Origin: Paenibacillus xylanexedens
Lineage (GTDB): Bacteria; Bacillota; Bacilli; Paenibacillales; Paenibacillaceae
Assembly: GCF_007680605.1 (NCBI RefSeq)
Contig: NZ_VEIO01000004.1
Location: 231,011 to 295,010 of the forward strand
Length of the DNA: 64,000 nucleotides
Reading direction: 5' to 3'
Under the pieces are notes generated by a model. That model made no database searches. It worked only from the letters and a program-made list of their open reading frames with translations, and was not told the DNA's origin. A program made the position numbers and the translations under genes. Below, piece after piece: positions 1 to 8,552 of this stretch; position 1 is the first letter of the stretch, and every line of letters starts with the position of its first letter.

Positions 1-2
1 TT

Positions 3-980
3 GAAAATCGCCGTTTAATGGTTCTGTTTCTCATTGTACTTGTGGTAGCGCTGATCACCGCCACCTTCTCCACCAGTGCTTTCCTCTTTCTGACGGCTTC
101 ACTGCTCATTGGTATCGGTTCTGTCGTTGCACAGATTTTGGTGCCATATGCGACCTACCTGACTTCCGAAGAGCAACGCGGACAGGTGGTCGGCAATGTG
201 ATGAGCGGTCTGCTGCTTGGCATAATGCTCGCACGCCCTGTCGCCAGCTTTATTACCAGCGTGTTCGGCTGGCAAGCGGTCTTTGCATTCTCGGCCGTGG
301 TGATCGCATTGCTCATGCTGCTACTGTCGCGGGCACTTCCAGCCCGTCAGCCTGATCCGAACCTGACTTATGGACAATTGATTATCTCCCTCGGTACACT
401 GCTTCGTACCCTGCCGATGTTACGGCGTCGCGCGTTCTATCAGGCCAGCTTGTTCGGTGCATTCAGCCTGTTCTGGACGACGGTGCCTCTTCGGCTCGCA
501 AACGACTTTGGCCTGTCGCAGCAAGGGATCGCCTGGTTTGCTCTCGCTGGGGTAGGCGGCGCCATTGCCGCCCCGATTGCCGGAAGATGGGCAGACCGCG
601 GTTATACCCGAGTGCTCACCGGAGCCGCTATGATCATTGCCGCAGCCTCCTTTGGTCTAGCGTATGTGTTCCAGAGCCATTCTACACCAGCCCTGATCCT
701 GTTGGTTGTGGTCGCCATTACGCTGGATATGGCTGTTTCCGGTAATCTGGTGCTGGGTCAACGCATCATCTACTCCCTCGGGAACGAAGCAAGAGGACGT
801 GTGAATGGCCTGTTTATGTCGATCTTTTTCATCGGTGGGGCCATCGGTTCTTCACTTGGTAGCTGGTCATATGCCCATGGGGGCTGGAGCCTCACGACAC
901 TGATCGGTCTAATCATGCCACTGCTCGCGCTGTTATACTACTTCACGGAGAAAAAGATCACGGCTGTAAGCGGCAAATAA
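3..980 (+). CDS. MFS transporter, 5' end cut by window edge
   Basis: The reading frame is open to the first base, so the true start lies outside the window; about 325 residues are present against roughly 400 for a 12-helix major facilitator. The visible part has about ten hydrophobic segments. It also has an MFS-style loop, GRWADRG, after the central break (about residue 190 of the visible part), which resembles the G-x-x-x-D-R loop between helices of sugar and drug exporters. It would act in the cytoplasmic membrane as a proton-driven exporter; the substrate cannot be read from sequence. It is followed by pyrimidine-rich low-complexity DNA and a hairpin shared with the convergent DUF2000 gene. 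Confidence 0.85.
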   Translation, partial: ENRRLMVLFLIVLVVALITATFSTSAFLFLTASLLIGIGSVVAQILVPYATYLTSEEQRGQVVGNVMSGLLLGIMLARPVASFITSVFGWQAVFAFSAVVIALLMLLLSRALPARQPDPNLTYGQLIISLGTLLRTLPMLRRRAFYQASLFGAFSLFWTTVPLRLANDFGLSQQGIAWFALAGVGGAIAAPIAGRWADRGYTRVLTGAAMIIAAASFGLAYVFQSHSTPALILLVVVAITLDMAVSGNLVLGQRIIYSLGNEARGRVNGLFMSIFFIGGAIGSSLGSWSYAHGGWSLTTLIGLIMPLLALLYYFTEKKITAVSGK

Positions 981-1440
981 CCTGTATCTGATCTGTACCT
1001 GTATCAGCACCTTTATCTTTATCTTTATCTTTATCTGTGCCTGGACCTGTACCTTTATCTTTTCTTTATCTTTGTCCTTTCCCTTGCCTTTGTCTTTGCC
1101 CGTACCAGTCTATACTTTACCTATACTTCTATCTTTACCTTTCCATGCGGTCGCTGCTCCTGCATCCCATTTGCATCACCAGATACAGAGCATTCATCTA
1201 AAAAATGCTCCCTATACAAAGCAAGGGCAGAGGCCATCCATAGGATCGCTTCTGCCCTTCTTGTTATGTTCGTATCCCTTATGTTTCGTGCCCCGTGCGG
1301 ACAAATCGTTCTGTCCTGCGCTAATCTCCACTCTGTTCTATTCCGTTCCAGCCAGGCGCGACAGCCTGAATGCTGTAGCTATACCCAGCTCGCTGTACTC
1401 CTTTTAAAGCGTATCCCCAAACCTGCCTTATTTCATGGCA
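981..1440. other. Intergenic low-complexity region
   Basis: This gap between convergent genes begins with a pyrimidine-rich tract on the plus strand. Near 1010-1040 a hexamer of the CTTTAT type repeats several times, and degenerate copies continue to about 1140. Short reading frames here are composed of the same low-complexity sequence and have no convincing ribosome binding site. Apart from the hairpin at 1222-1263 I see nothing functional. Confidence 0.6.
1222..1263. terminator. Hairpin between convergent genes
   Basis: Arms AAGGGCAGA and TCTGCCCTT (1223 to 1259) enclose about 19 nt and are followed by a T-rich stretch on the plus strand. It is a plausible shared terminator for the MFS gene and the convergent DUF2000 gene, though the U-run is imperfect. 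Confidence 0.5.
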
Positions 1441-1851
1441 CTATTTCATCACACTGAACTTCTTGGTCGCCATCCGAACGGACTCGTCTTCTCCCCATAC
1501 AATGACACCTACGACTTTGGTCGCCTCCAATGTCATCGATGCAATTTCACTTGCATATTGTTCAAAAGCGTTATTCAGGGACTGCCCTGTCTGTGTAAAA
1601 ACAAGATGTTTCAATCCGTCCTGATTCTCGGCACAGGTCTTGGCCAGATTGATCAGTTGATTCTCCCCCGCCTTCAGAATAACGGTGCTATAGCGGATGC
1701 CAGCATGTTGAATGCCGCTCTGATCCCGTACAGGCTGATCGGCATATAACTCCGGTTCGTTCAGGGCAGCTTGTCCCATAAGCAGCGCGGCCACATTGGC
1801 CGCGGCTCCTTGCTCCAGATTTTTATCCAGTATAATTGCAATTCTCTTCAT
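1441..1851 (-). CDS. DUF2000 family protein
   Basis: A 136-residue cytoplasmic protein starting MKRIAIILDKNLEQG, with the small alpha/beta fold of the DUF2000 family, which is related in fold to peptidyl-tRNA hydrolase 2. No enzymatic role is established for the family. The ATG is chosen because it overlaps the stop of the upstream BacA-like gene in an ATGA arrangement (1848-1851), which indicates translational coupling; a longer frame exists but would overlap the upstream gene further. The coupling makes it likely that this protein acts in the same pathway as the BacA-like protein. Confidence 0.75.
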   Translation of the reverse strand: MKRIAIILDKNLEQGAAANVAALLMGQAALNEPELYADQPVRDQSGIQHAGIRYSTVILKAGENQLINLAKTCAENQDGLKHLVFTQTGQSLNNAFEQYASEIASMTLEATKVVGVIVWGEDESVRMATKKFSVMK

Positions 1852-2411
1852 ACGAGTGCATTCACCCTCTGTGGTTTTTTCGTAAAACATACCCATGGCA
1901 TTTGAATGCCTTCACGCAGTACTTTATACGTTACCAGTCCATAATGATCCGCACAGAGCTGGTTCGTGAGCGCAATGGAGGTCTCTGTATTCAGCATAAC
2001 CTGCCTGCAGGCTTCCGGGTTGGATGATACTGTGCTGTTCTCTCTATAGGCAATATTCAGTTCAGATAACAAGTATGTAGTTGCCGGATGATGAAAAATC
2101 GTATCAATCTGCTCTGGACAAGCGGCGTGGAAGCCGGACAGCACCAGTGCAGGGATCTTCTCTACAAAACTTTCAGACACAACCAGATCTGAATCCATAA
2201 TGAAACTGTTCAGCTTCGGATACGCTCCAGGCACCAGCAGGCAGGAAATCGCACCGGATTTCAGGTCTTCTGCAGCCGCTTCGAATTCGGGGTATGGCTT
2301 AATCATATCAGAATTATCCATTTTTTTCGCAATATGCATGCTGCAAGTCAGGAATCCTTCATCGTCACCCAATGTGCCCAGTATGGCATATTTCTCTTTA
2401 TTTATATCCAT
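1848..2411 (-). CDS. BacA-like prephenate dehydratase-fold protein
   Basis: This 187-aa protein resembles BacA, the prephenate decarboxylase that starts bacilysin (anticapsin) synthesis. Matching stretches are VPGAYPKLNSFIM (about 59-71), the HHPATTYLL block (about 106-114) and a C-terminal ALTNQL ... YGL ... IQMPW ... F signature (about 147-177) that parallels ALTNEL ... YGL ... IPMSW ... F in BacA as I remember it. BacA belongs to the prephenate dehydratase fold group. The start has a GGAG site just upstream and a good promoter at 2452-2480. Overall similarity is moderate, so the substrate may differ; a sensor role using the same fold is the alternative. It faces the ATP-grasp ligase divergently. 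Confidence 0.6.
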   Translation of the reverse strand: MDINKEKYAILGTLGDDEGFLTCSMHIAKKMDNSDMIKPYPEFEAAAEDLKSGAISCLLVPGAYPKLNSFIMDSDLVVSESFVEKIPALVLSGFHAACPEQIDTIFHHPATTYLLSELNIAYRENSTVSSNPEACRQVMLNTETSIALTNQLCADHYGLVTYKVLREGIQMPWVCFTKKPQRVNALV

Positions 2412-2451
2412 TTTTCTCCATTACCTCCCATTTATTTTCCAATTCGGTACG

Positions 2452-2480
2452 ATACTATACCAAAAAATTCCTGCTGTCAA
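2452..2480 (-). promoter_or_regulatory. SigA-type promoter of the BacA-like/DUF2000 operon
   Basis: On the minus strand TTGACA (2480-2475) and TAGTAT (2457-2452) are separated by 17 nt. It drives the two-gene minus-strand operon. Confidence 0.6.
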
Positions 2481-2540
2481 TTAACACTTCAACGCAACAA
2501 AAATATGTACAATCGTGCATAAAATTTTACAAATAATGTA

Positions 2541-2568
2541 TTGAAAATGGAAAATAATAAGCTATAAT
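2541..2568 (+). promoter_or_regulatory. SigA-type promoter of the ATP-grasp gene
   Basis: TTGAAA (2541-2546) and TATAAT (2563-2568) are separated by 16 nt, and the ATG follows 46 nt later. Together with the minus-strand promoter about 60 bp away this makes a compact divergent control region. Confidence 0.65.
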
Positions 2569-2613
2569 GTTGTGAAAACCATTCATTATTTCAAATTTTA
2601 TCCAGGAGGACAT

Positions 2614-3855
2614 ATGAAAACGATCGTATACATATCTGATTTCAGGCTTCCCTTTGGTTTAAACTTCGTGAAACCCTTGACCAAATATACAGACTGCCGA
2701 AAGATTCTGATTATTGAACGCCATCAATTACATCACCCTGAACAGCTTGAAGCTTATTTTGATGAAATTAGATACGTTGATCATCTCGAATCTGTGGACG
2801 CTATCCGGGCACATATGCAGCAAATCCTGCAATCTCACTCCATCGTTGCTCTGTTAACTCCGGGTGAGAATGCCATTGAGATCGGCGGACAACTCCGTTC
2901 CGAGTTCGGCATTCCGGGCATGCAACGCAATCAGGCCGAGGCGGTTCGGAACAAGTGGATTATGAAACAAATGTTACATCAGCGCGGAATCCGTACCTCC
3001 AGAACGGCCATCGCACTCCAGCAACAGGACTATCTTCGTTTCTCCGCTACGTATGGGTTCCCTATCATCGTGAAGCCGCTCAGCGGTTACGGCAGTATCA
3101 ACACGTTCAAACTATCCAGCATGGAAGAACTATTACATTATCTTCAGCATACAAGACAAGAACAGCAACGAGATCTGCTTGAGGAGTTCATTTACGGGAC
3201 AGAGTTCCACTGTGACTCTATTGTGTGCAAAGGAGAGGTGGTCTTTGCTTCCGTTTCCCAATATCTCTACAACTGTCTGGATATCGCAACGCAGCAGAAA
3301 CCTCCGGCTAGCATTACCTTCCCCAAAGGCACAGAAGCGGATTTTATCCAGCATATCCAGGACATCAACAGACAAGTTATTGCCGCGCTTGGCATCAATC
3401 AATCGGTGACCCATGCGGAGCTGTTTCTCACGCCGGAAGGCGAAGTAGTTTTCGGAGAGATTGGAGCCAGAATCGGGGGTTCACACGTGATGCCGCCTTG
3501 CATCAAGAACACGCATGGTGTGGACTTTTTCGAAGCAGTGACGGATCTGGAACTCGGTACATATACCTTCATGCAGCAGGAAACCAGCAACAAATTCACG
3601 GGTATGATCTGCTTCCCCTCCCGCGCAGGAGTGATCCAGCACATCTCGGGGAGAGACGATTATAAGGATGTTCCGGGCATCATTGAATTTAACGTCTCCT
3701 ATGAAGTGGGGCAGCACGCCGGGGCTGTAAACGACACGATGACCCGCTCAGGGTTCGCTATTGTGGAAGGTGATTCGTTTGAGGAATTACGTCAGACGTT
3801 ACTGGAGATGTATGATCGATTCGTCATTGAGGTGGCGGTTCCCGAAAACGTATAA
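2614..3855 (+). CDS. ATP-grasp ligase, BacD-like
   Basis: A 413-aa ATP-grasp enzyme expected to couple a carboxylate to an amine through an acyl phosphate. Visible features are an N-terminal pre-ATP-grasp Rossmann-like part (1-110), the ATP-binding lysine in IIVKPLSGYGS (K154) and a metal-binding stretch with HAEL (268-271) and GEIGARIGG (281-289). Relatives include L-amino acid ligases such as BacD and carbamoyl-phosphate-like ligases. The ATG at 2614 follows AGGAGG by 5 nt; an in-frame upstream ATG at 2572 lies at the promoter -10 and is rejected. The neighbours, BacA-like on one side and an MFS exporter on the other, suggest dipeptide or amino-acid conjugate synthesis. Confidence 0.8.
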   Translation: MKTIVYISDFRLPFGLNFVKPLTKYTDCRKILIIERHQLHHPEQLEAYFDEIRYVDHLESVDAIRAHMQQILQSHSIVALLTPGENAIEIGGQLRSEFGIPGMQRNQAEAVRNKWIMKQMLHQRGIRTSRTAIALQQQDYLRFSATYGFPIIVKPLSGYGSINTFKLSSMEELLHYLQHTRQEQQRDLLEEFIYGTEFHCDSIVCKGEVVFASVSQYLYNCLDIATQQKPPASITFPKGTEADFIQHIQDINRQVIAALGINQSVTHAELFLTPEGEVVFGEIGARIGGSHVMPPCIKNTHGVDFFEAVTDLELGTYTFMQQETSNKFTGMICFPSRAGVIQHISGRDDYKDVPGIIEFNVSYEVGQHAGAVNDTMTRSGFAIVEGDSFEELRQTLLEMYDRFVIEVAVPENV

Positions 3856-3939
3856 GATCATCAATACGCAATAGAGATCGAGCTTAACGTAGTGTTTTTT
3901 TTACTGGGATTGTGTTTTTCTTGGGGAGGTTTGAAACGA

Positions 3940-5346
3940 TTGTCTTTATTCAAAACATACGCGGGACTCAGCCGCGGCATCTATTATCTCTGCTTGGCGA
4001 GAACCATTAACAGCACGGGGGATTTTATTTTCTCCCTGATCACCTTGGTGCTTACGCTGCAGATGGGCATGAGTGTGGTCAGTGCGGGAATTTTTGTATC
4101 CATGGCAGCTCTGATTAGCGGCCCCGGTGTACTGCTTGGCGGTTATTTAAGTGATCTGATTGGCAAAAAAACGATCATTGTCTCCGGGCAAGCGTTGTCT
4201 GCCCTCATGATCATGAGCTGCTCCTTCTGGTCAGGCACGATGACCATCGGTTATCTTCTGATTGCGGTCATGTTCTTCATCAGTATTACACGCCCGGCGT
4301 ATAACGCCTTAATTATTCAGTTATGCCCGGAAGAGAAGGAGCGGAAAACGGCCTTTTCCCTGATGTATCTCGGAGCCAACCTGGGTATCGCGCTCGGGCC
4401 ACTGATTGCCGGCTTTTTTATCAAGGATTACGTGCATATCGTCTTTCTGAGTATCGGTACCGTATTTCTGATCTCTACCTTCATCATTTGGAAAAAGGTT
4501 CATGTTGGCGCGGGCGGCCAAGCAACGCAGACTACGACCGGGGAACGGGGACATCACACACAGCAACCGCAGGGGGAACAACAACCATATGGGAAGCAGC
4601 AACACCAAGAAGATCAGCAGCCGGGACAACAACAACAACAACAACAACAACAACATAAACAAGGTCGCTCTCCATCCAGGCAGCAACAAGGATCAGAGTC
4701 TTTGCCTTCGCCATTGTTCCCTATGCTGCTGAAGAATCCACTTGTTGTATTTTTCATCGTGGTATCTTTTCTTAACTATTTTATTTACATGCAATACTCG
4801 TTCAGCCTACCCTTGCAGATGAATCAGACGTTCGGTGAACATGGAGCAGCTTACTATGGCTCTGTCATGACCATTAATGCAATCAGTGTCATTCTTCTGA
4901 CCACGCTGGTGCTATCGGTGACCCGTAACTTCACGGCTCTAAACTCCATCGCGGCAGGCGCGCTCTTTTATGGTATCGGATTTGGCGTGCTATATCTGCT
5001 CGGGGATTGGCCTCAATTTGCTATCGTTGTGGTATCCACGGTGCTCTGGACGATTGGAGAGATTCTGGTGCAGACCAATATCAATCTGTATATTGCATCC
5101 CGCGTGCCCGACAGCCATCAGGGGAGATTTAACGGCTTGCTGTTGTTTGTCGGCTGTCTGGGATATACCCTTAGCCCTTATCTGACGGGTCTGTTCATTC
5201 GAAGTGTGGATATGAAGAGTGTATGGATCATTATTCTGGGGATCAGCCTGTTCTATGCCGTGTGTATGGTGCTGCTCTGGTATATTGAAAAAAACGCCAT
5301 GAATAAACAGGGAATTGAATCGCCTGAATACACGAAAAGTGTCTAA
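3940..5346 (+). CDS. MFS exporter with glutamine-rich central loop
   Basis: A 468-aa twelve-helix major facilitator, probably the exporter of the compound made by the preceding ATP-grasp enzyme (compare BacE). I chose the TTG at 3940, 10 nt after GGGGAGG; the in-frame GTG at 3892 has no such site. The conserved GGYLSDLIGKK loop lies near residue 70. The cytoplasmic loop between helices 6 and 7 (about residues 188-256) is expanded with Gln, His and Gly and carries nine consecutive CAA codons (4627-4653). The 84-bp gap to the ligase gene suggests cotranscription. Confidence 0.82.
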   Translation: MSLFKTYAGLSRGIYYLCLARTINSTGDFIFSLITLVLTLQMGMSVVSAGIFVSMAALISGPGVLLGGYLSDLIGKKTIIVSGQALSALMIMSCSFWSGTMTIGYLLIAVMFFISITRPAYNALIIQLCPEEKERKTAFSLMYLGANLGIALGPLIAGFFIKDYVHIVFLSIGTVFLISTFIIWKKVHVGAGGQATQTTTGERGHHTQQPQGEQQPYGKQQHQEDQQPGQQQQQQQQQHKQGRSPSRQQQGSESLPSPLFPMLLKNPLVVFFIVVSFLNYFIYMQYSFSLPLQMNQTFGEHGAAYYGSVMTINAISVILLTTLVLSVTRNFTALNSIAAGALFYGIGFGVLYLLGDWPQFAIVVVSTVLWTIGEILVQTNINLYIASRVPDSHQGRFNGLLLFVGCLGYTLSPYLTGLFIRSVDMKSVWIIILGISLFYAVCMVLLWYIEKNAMNKQGIESPEYTKSV

Positions 5347-5417
5347 GTCCAAGCCTCGGTTTATAAGAACCTCTACTTAAGTTTTAAGCTAAAACGAAAA
5401 ACGAGCAATCACACCAA

Positions 5418-5518
5418 AAAGGGACAATACTGAATGGGGTCTGCACGAATAACCTCCAAAAATGCGTTTTTCGGAGGTTACTACGTTCGTTTGACCAAAC
5501 CTTCAGAATTGTCCCTTT
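5418..5518. repeat. Nested long inverted repeat between convergent genes
   Basis: Outer arms AAAGGGACAATACTGAA (5418-5434) and TTCAGAATTGTCCCTTT (5502-5518) match at 16 of 17 positions as an inverted repeat. An inner hairpin pairs TAACCTCC (5450-5457) with GGAGGTTA (5473-5480) around A5 and T5 runs. It can serve as a bidirectional terminator for the MFS and leucine dehydrogenase genes, but 101 bp is long for that, and it may be a small mobile palindromic element. Confidence 0.65.
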
Positions 5519-5597
5519 AGTTCATCTGCTCGTCTTACCTATCGTCTTACACGTTGTCGTACATGAGTCTAGCTCTCGGTTGCTCGGCTGGCCGCAT

Positions 5598-6704
5598 TTA
5601 TTTACGCAGCCTGCGTGCACTTAATGCGTGATGACCATTTTGCAAAAAGGTGCTACGCGTGTTCTTCATCATCTCGATCCGTTGCTCCGCAAGACGGTCT
5701 GCCGCCACATAAGTGGCAATGCCTTCGGTACGGGAGCTTTCGAAAATTTTCTCCAGCGTGGTGTAAATCTCGCCGATCTTCGCCCATGCTCGCTCTTCAT
5801 GATATCCGTTCAGCTCATCCGCAATGTTGATCACACCGCCTGCGTTAATGACATAATCCGGCGCGTACACGATGCCTCGCTGATACAGCTCATCCCCATG
5901 GCGCGGCTCCAGTAGCTGATTGTTCGCACAACCTGCGATCACTTTGGCTTTCAGCGTCTTAAGTGTATCATCATTAATTGTGCCGCCGAGCGCACATGGC
6001 GCATAGATATCACATTCGACGCTTGTTATATCTTCCGGATCAACCGCCTTGGCGCCAAAACGTTCCACCGCCAGCTTCACGGAATCCTTATGGATATCCG
6101 TTACGATAAGGTGTGCGCCTTCCTCGTACAGATACTTGCACAGATGCATCGCTACGTTGCCTACGCCTTGGACGGCAATCGTTTTGCCTTCCAGCAGATC
6201 GGTGCCGAACGCTTCCTTCGCAGCGGCCTTGATGCCGCGGTATACCCCCCAAGCCGTTGCAGGGGAAGGGTTGCCAGATGAGCCATAGCTAGCTGAGATT
6301 CCTGTGACATAATCAGTCTCCTGATAGATCAGATTCATGTCCTCTTCCGTCGTTCCCACATCCTCGGCAGTGATGTAACGGCCATTCAACCCTTGAATGT
6401 AACGGCCGAAGGCGCGGAACATGGCTTCATTTTTGTCACGACGCGGATCTCCGATAATTACGGTTTTACCCCCGCCCAGATTGAGGCCGGATACTGCATT
6501 TTTATATGTCATGCCCCGAGCAAGACGCAGTGCATCTTCGATGGCAGCTTCCTCAGAAGCGTATGTCCACATCCGTGTACCGCCTAGCGCAGGCCCAAGT
6601 GTTGTATCGTGTATGGCGATGATGGCCTTCAAGCCCGAATTTCGATCCTGGCACAGAACCAGTTCCTCATAATCATGTCGCTCCATTGCTTCAAACCAAC
6701 TCAT
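5598..6704 (-). CDS. bcd: Leucine dehydrogenase
   Basis: A 368-aa NAD-dependent amino acid dehydrogenase of the Glu/Leu/Phe/Val family that reversibly deaminates branched-chain amino acids to 2-oxo acids, feeding branched fatty acid precursors. The substrate motif GGTRMW is at 41-46, and the two active-site lysines appear as K68 (in MTYKNA) and K80 (in LGGGK), matching the positions known in Bacillus leucine dehydrogenase. The dinucleotide fold shows GVGNVA at 180-185. Length is usual for the family. It stands alone between two intergenic stretches, so it is probably monocistronic. Confidence 0.93.
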   Translation of the reverse strand: MSWFEAMERHDYEELVLCQDRNSGLKAIIAIHDTTLGPALGGTRMWTYASEEAAIEDALRLARGMTYKNAVSGLNLGGGKTVIIGDPRRDKNEAMFRAFGRYIQGLNGRYITAEDVGTTEEDMNLIYQETDYVTGISASYGSSGNPSPATAWGVYRGIKAAAKEAFGTDLLEGKTIAVQGVGNVAMHLCKYLYEEGAHLIVTDIHKDSVKLAVERFGAKAVDPEDITSVECDIYAPCALGGTINDDTLKTLKAKVIAGCANNQLLEPRHGDELYQRGIVYAPDYVINAGGVINIADELNGYHEERAWAKIGEIYTTLEKIFESSRTEGIATYVAADRLAEQRIEMMKNTRSTFLQNGHHALSARRLRK

Positions 6705-7068
6705 GTGCTAACCGTCTCCTCTAACCATTTTTGCGATAAATCGCAGCGTCGAATTCTAGCGTTCCTATTTACGTTCCACCCTCTATTGTACCCATATCCA
6801 CCCAGTTTGTGCAAAATCACATCACGATGTTCGCTTTTGGACTCCTCTGCATTCGTATCCAAGCCAAAGCAAACCAGACGAATACCTTGAGGAACGGAAT
6901 CTCACCATAGCAAAAAGAGGCTCCGCCTGTCACCCTGTGACTGGTCAGCCTCTCCAATAACTCGCTCTGGATGCATAGGCAGGTCGATACGCTCATGTAC
7001 TCATATGCTCACAATTGTATACCTATGTACCCTCGCCATCTCACCATATCGCTATCTCGCTCTACGCT
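6705..7068. other. Intergenic region between bcd and cdaS
   Basis: The gap holds the upstream region of leucine dehydrogenase and the distal terminator of cdaS (6912-6953). No gene with a believable ribosome binding site is seen. Confidence 0.5.
6912..6953 (-). terminator. Rho-independent terminator of cdaS
   Basis: Read on the minus strand, AGAGGCT and AGCCTCT form the outer stem, GTCAC and GTGAC an inner one, and TTTTT follows. It lies about 115 nt beyond the cdaS stop. Confidence 0.7.
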
Positions 7069-7704
7069 CTAGGTCAGCGTTTCAACCACATTGATCGGAT
7101 GCAACGCCCCATCCACCGCAAAAGAAGCCTGCCCTGTCTCTTCCGAGACTACCAGCACTACCGCATCGGTCAACTCGCTTAATCCGAGTGCCGCCCGGTG
7201 GCGTGTGCCCAGCTTTCGTTCGTGGGCTTCGGCTTGGGATAACGGCAGCACATTGCCGGCAGACACAATCTGGTTGCCACGAATCAGCACAGCTCCATCA
7301 TGTAGTGGCGCACCGGGAATGAAGAGCGATTCGAGTAACGCGTGAGTTACTTTGGCATCCACCGCTACACCGGAATGAATCATCGTCTCCAGCGGAACCT
7401 CCCGTTCAATGACAATCAGCGCTCCATACCTGCGGTCGGATAGATGCTGCACACTGGACGTCAGTTCTGCAAACTTCTCGGTAAACGGGGACAAATAACA
7501 GTCGAGATAAAAAGAAGAAGCAAGCACTTCAATGTGCTTGATCTCGGCACGAATCTCCGCAAACTGTCCCAGCAAACAGACACTGTCATGGTCAAAGCGC
7601 GATAACGTCACATTCATTCGTTCTGCTACACGGTGCAGGTCCGCCTTTAACTTTTGCCGCATCAGAGAACTGTCACAGTCTGCTTGTCCCGTGTGCTGAT
7701 TCAT
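7069..7704 (-). CDS. cdaS: Diadenylate cyclase CdaS
   Basis: A 211-aa soluble enzyme that makes cyclic di-AMP from two ATP. The DisA_N catalytic domain covers about 90-205 with the DGA motif at 136-138 and the RHR motif in GTRHRAA at 166-172. A two-helix N-terminal region (about 10-75) without membrane segments is typical of CdaS, the sporulation-expressed class of Bacillus, rather than of membrane CdaA or of DisA. The ATG at 7704 follows GAGGGGG; an in-frame ATG 36 nt upstream lacks a site. The N-terminal helices are known to restrain activity in the Bacillus enzyme. Confidence 0.9.
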   Translation of the reverse strand: MNQHTGQADCDSSLMRQKLKADLHRVAERMNVTLSRFDHDSVCLLGQFAEIRAEIKHIEVLASSFYLDCYLSPFTEKFAELTSSVQHLSDRRYGALIVIEREVPLETMIHSGVAVDAKVTHALLESLFIPGAPLHDGAVLIRGNQIVSAGNVLPLSQAEAHERKLGTRHRAALGLSELTDAVVLVVSEETGQASFAVDGALHPINVVETLT

Positions 7705-7841
7705 CTTGTGCCCGCCCCCTCTTCTTAAATTGGTACACATCTGCCTTCAAACCTGACTGCTTTGTGAATCATCTGCTCTCCGGCTCCAACTCCATGATTA
7801 GTACCCCTACCTTCCCCCGAAGAGGCAAGATTTATGCAAAA

Positions 7842-8390
7842 TTAATCCACAGCTATAACACTCCATTTCCCCAATTGATCCGCTACGAAATATACGGTTA
7901 CCGCCGCATGCTCTATCTTATTCTCTCTTATCATTTCGCCTTCGACCGTAACGAGTATATGGTTTTTCGTTTCATCTTTCGAGATATGATTTATATCTGT
8001 AAACTTATAATCTCCATCATAGCTCCACATATAGGCATCAGCAGTTTCGGAATCTTTGAACGTACTGCGGAATGTTTTTTCATCTGAATGAGCCTGTGCA
8101 ACCAGATATTTCTTCAAAACGTTCTTGATCTGGTCATTCAGCAGAGGGTCCCTCTCTTTCTCAAAATCAATGAACACTCCTCTTTCAAAGTCAGCAAGAG
8201 CCGGGGAATCAGGACTGTTTTGTTCTTGGTCTATTTTATTTTCTTCTTTGTCTTCTTTCTGTTGCTGCTCGATTGCTTGCTCATCCACGGCCTCATTTGG
8301 ATTTGTATTATTCTTGGCTTCATTTCCGCAAGCAACCAAAATTACAAGAATGCCTGACAGAAAAAGCAACATTCTTAATTCTCTTTTCAT
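7842..8390 (-). CDS. Lipoprotein of unknown function
   Basis: A 182-aa protein with a lipoprotein signal: positive start MKRELR, a hydrophobic stretch and the lipobox LVAC with Cys21. A Glu/Gln/Asn-rich linker (about 25-65) leads to a compact C-terminal domain (about 75-182) of alternating strands. I do not recognise the family. It should be anchored to the outer face of the membrane. The neighbours give no functional clue. Confidence 0.8.
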   Translation of the reverse strand: MKRELRMLLFLSGILVILVACGNEAKNNTNPNEAVDEQAIEQQQKEDKEENKIDQEQNSPDSPALADFERGVFIDFEKERDPLLNDQIKNVLKKYLVAQAHSDEKTFRSTFKDSETADAYMWSYDGDYKFTDINHISKDETKNHILVTVEGEMIRENKIEHAAVTVYFVADQLGKWSVIAVD

Positions 8391-8481
8391 CTTTAATCTC
8401 TCCTTTGCCGTTTACGTGCGGTCACATCGCTTATATAAACAAACAACGTTAGATGTATGTAAAGGTTGCGTAAAATACACG

Positions 8482-8512
8482 AAGAAGCCGGGTGACGAAC
8501 CCCAGCTTCTTT
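8482..8512 (-). terminator. Hairpin after the DUF6359-type gene
   Basis: AAGAAGC and GCTTCTT pair around a loop containing a further GGGT/ACCC pairing. The following U-run on the minus strand is weak, so termination here is only likely. Confidence 0.4.
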
Positions 8513-8552
8513 GCGAAAATTGTCTGATGCCATTTCTGACTCTGGTAAATTT

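Noticed and set aside
1072..1407. 111-aa plus-strand frame
   Set aside because: Starts in pyrimidine-rich low-complexity DNA, runs through the terminator hairpin, and has no family features.
4321..4689. Leu/Val-rich frame antisense to the exporter loop
   Set aside because: Artefact of the CAA repeat read as TTG/GTT on the other strand.
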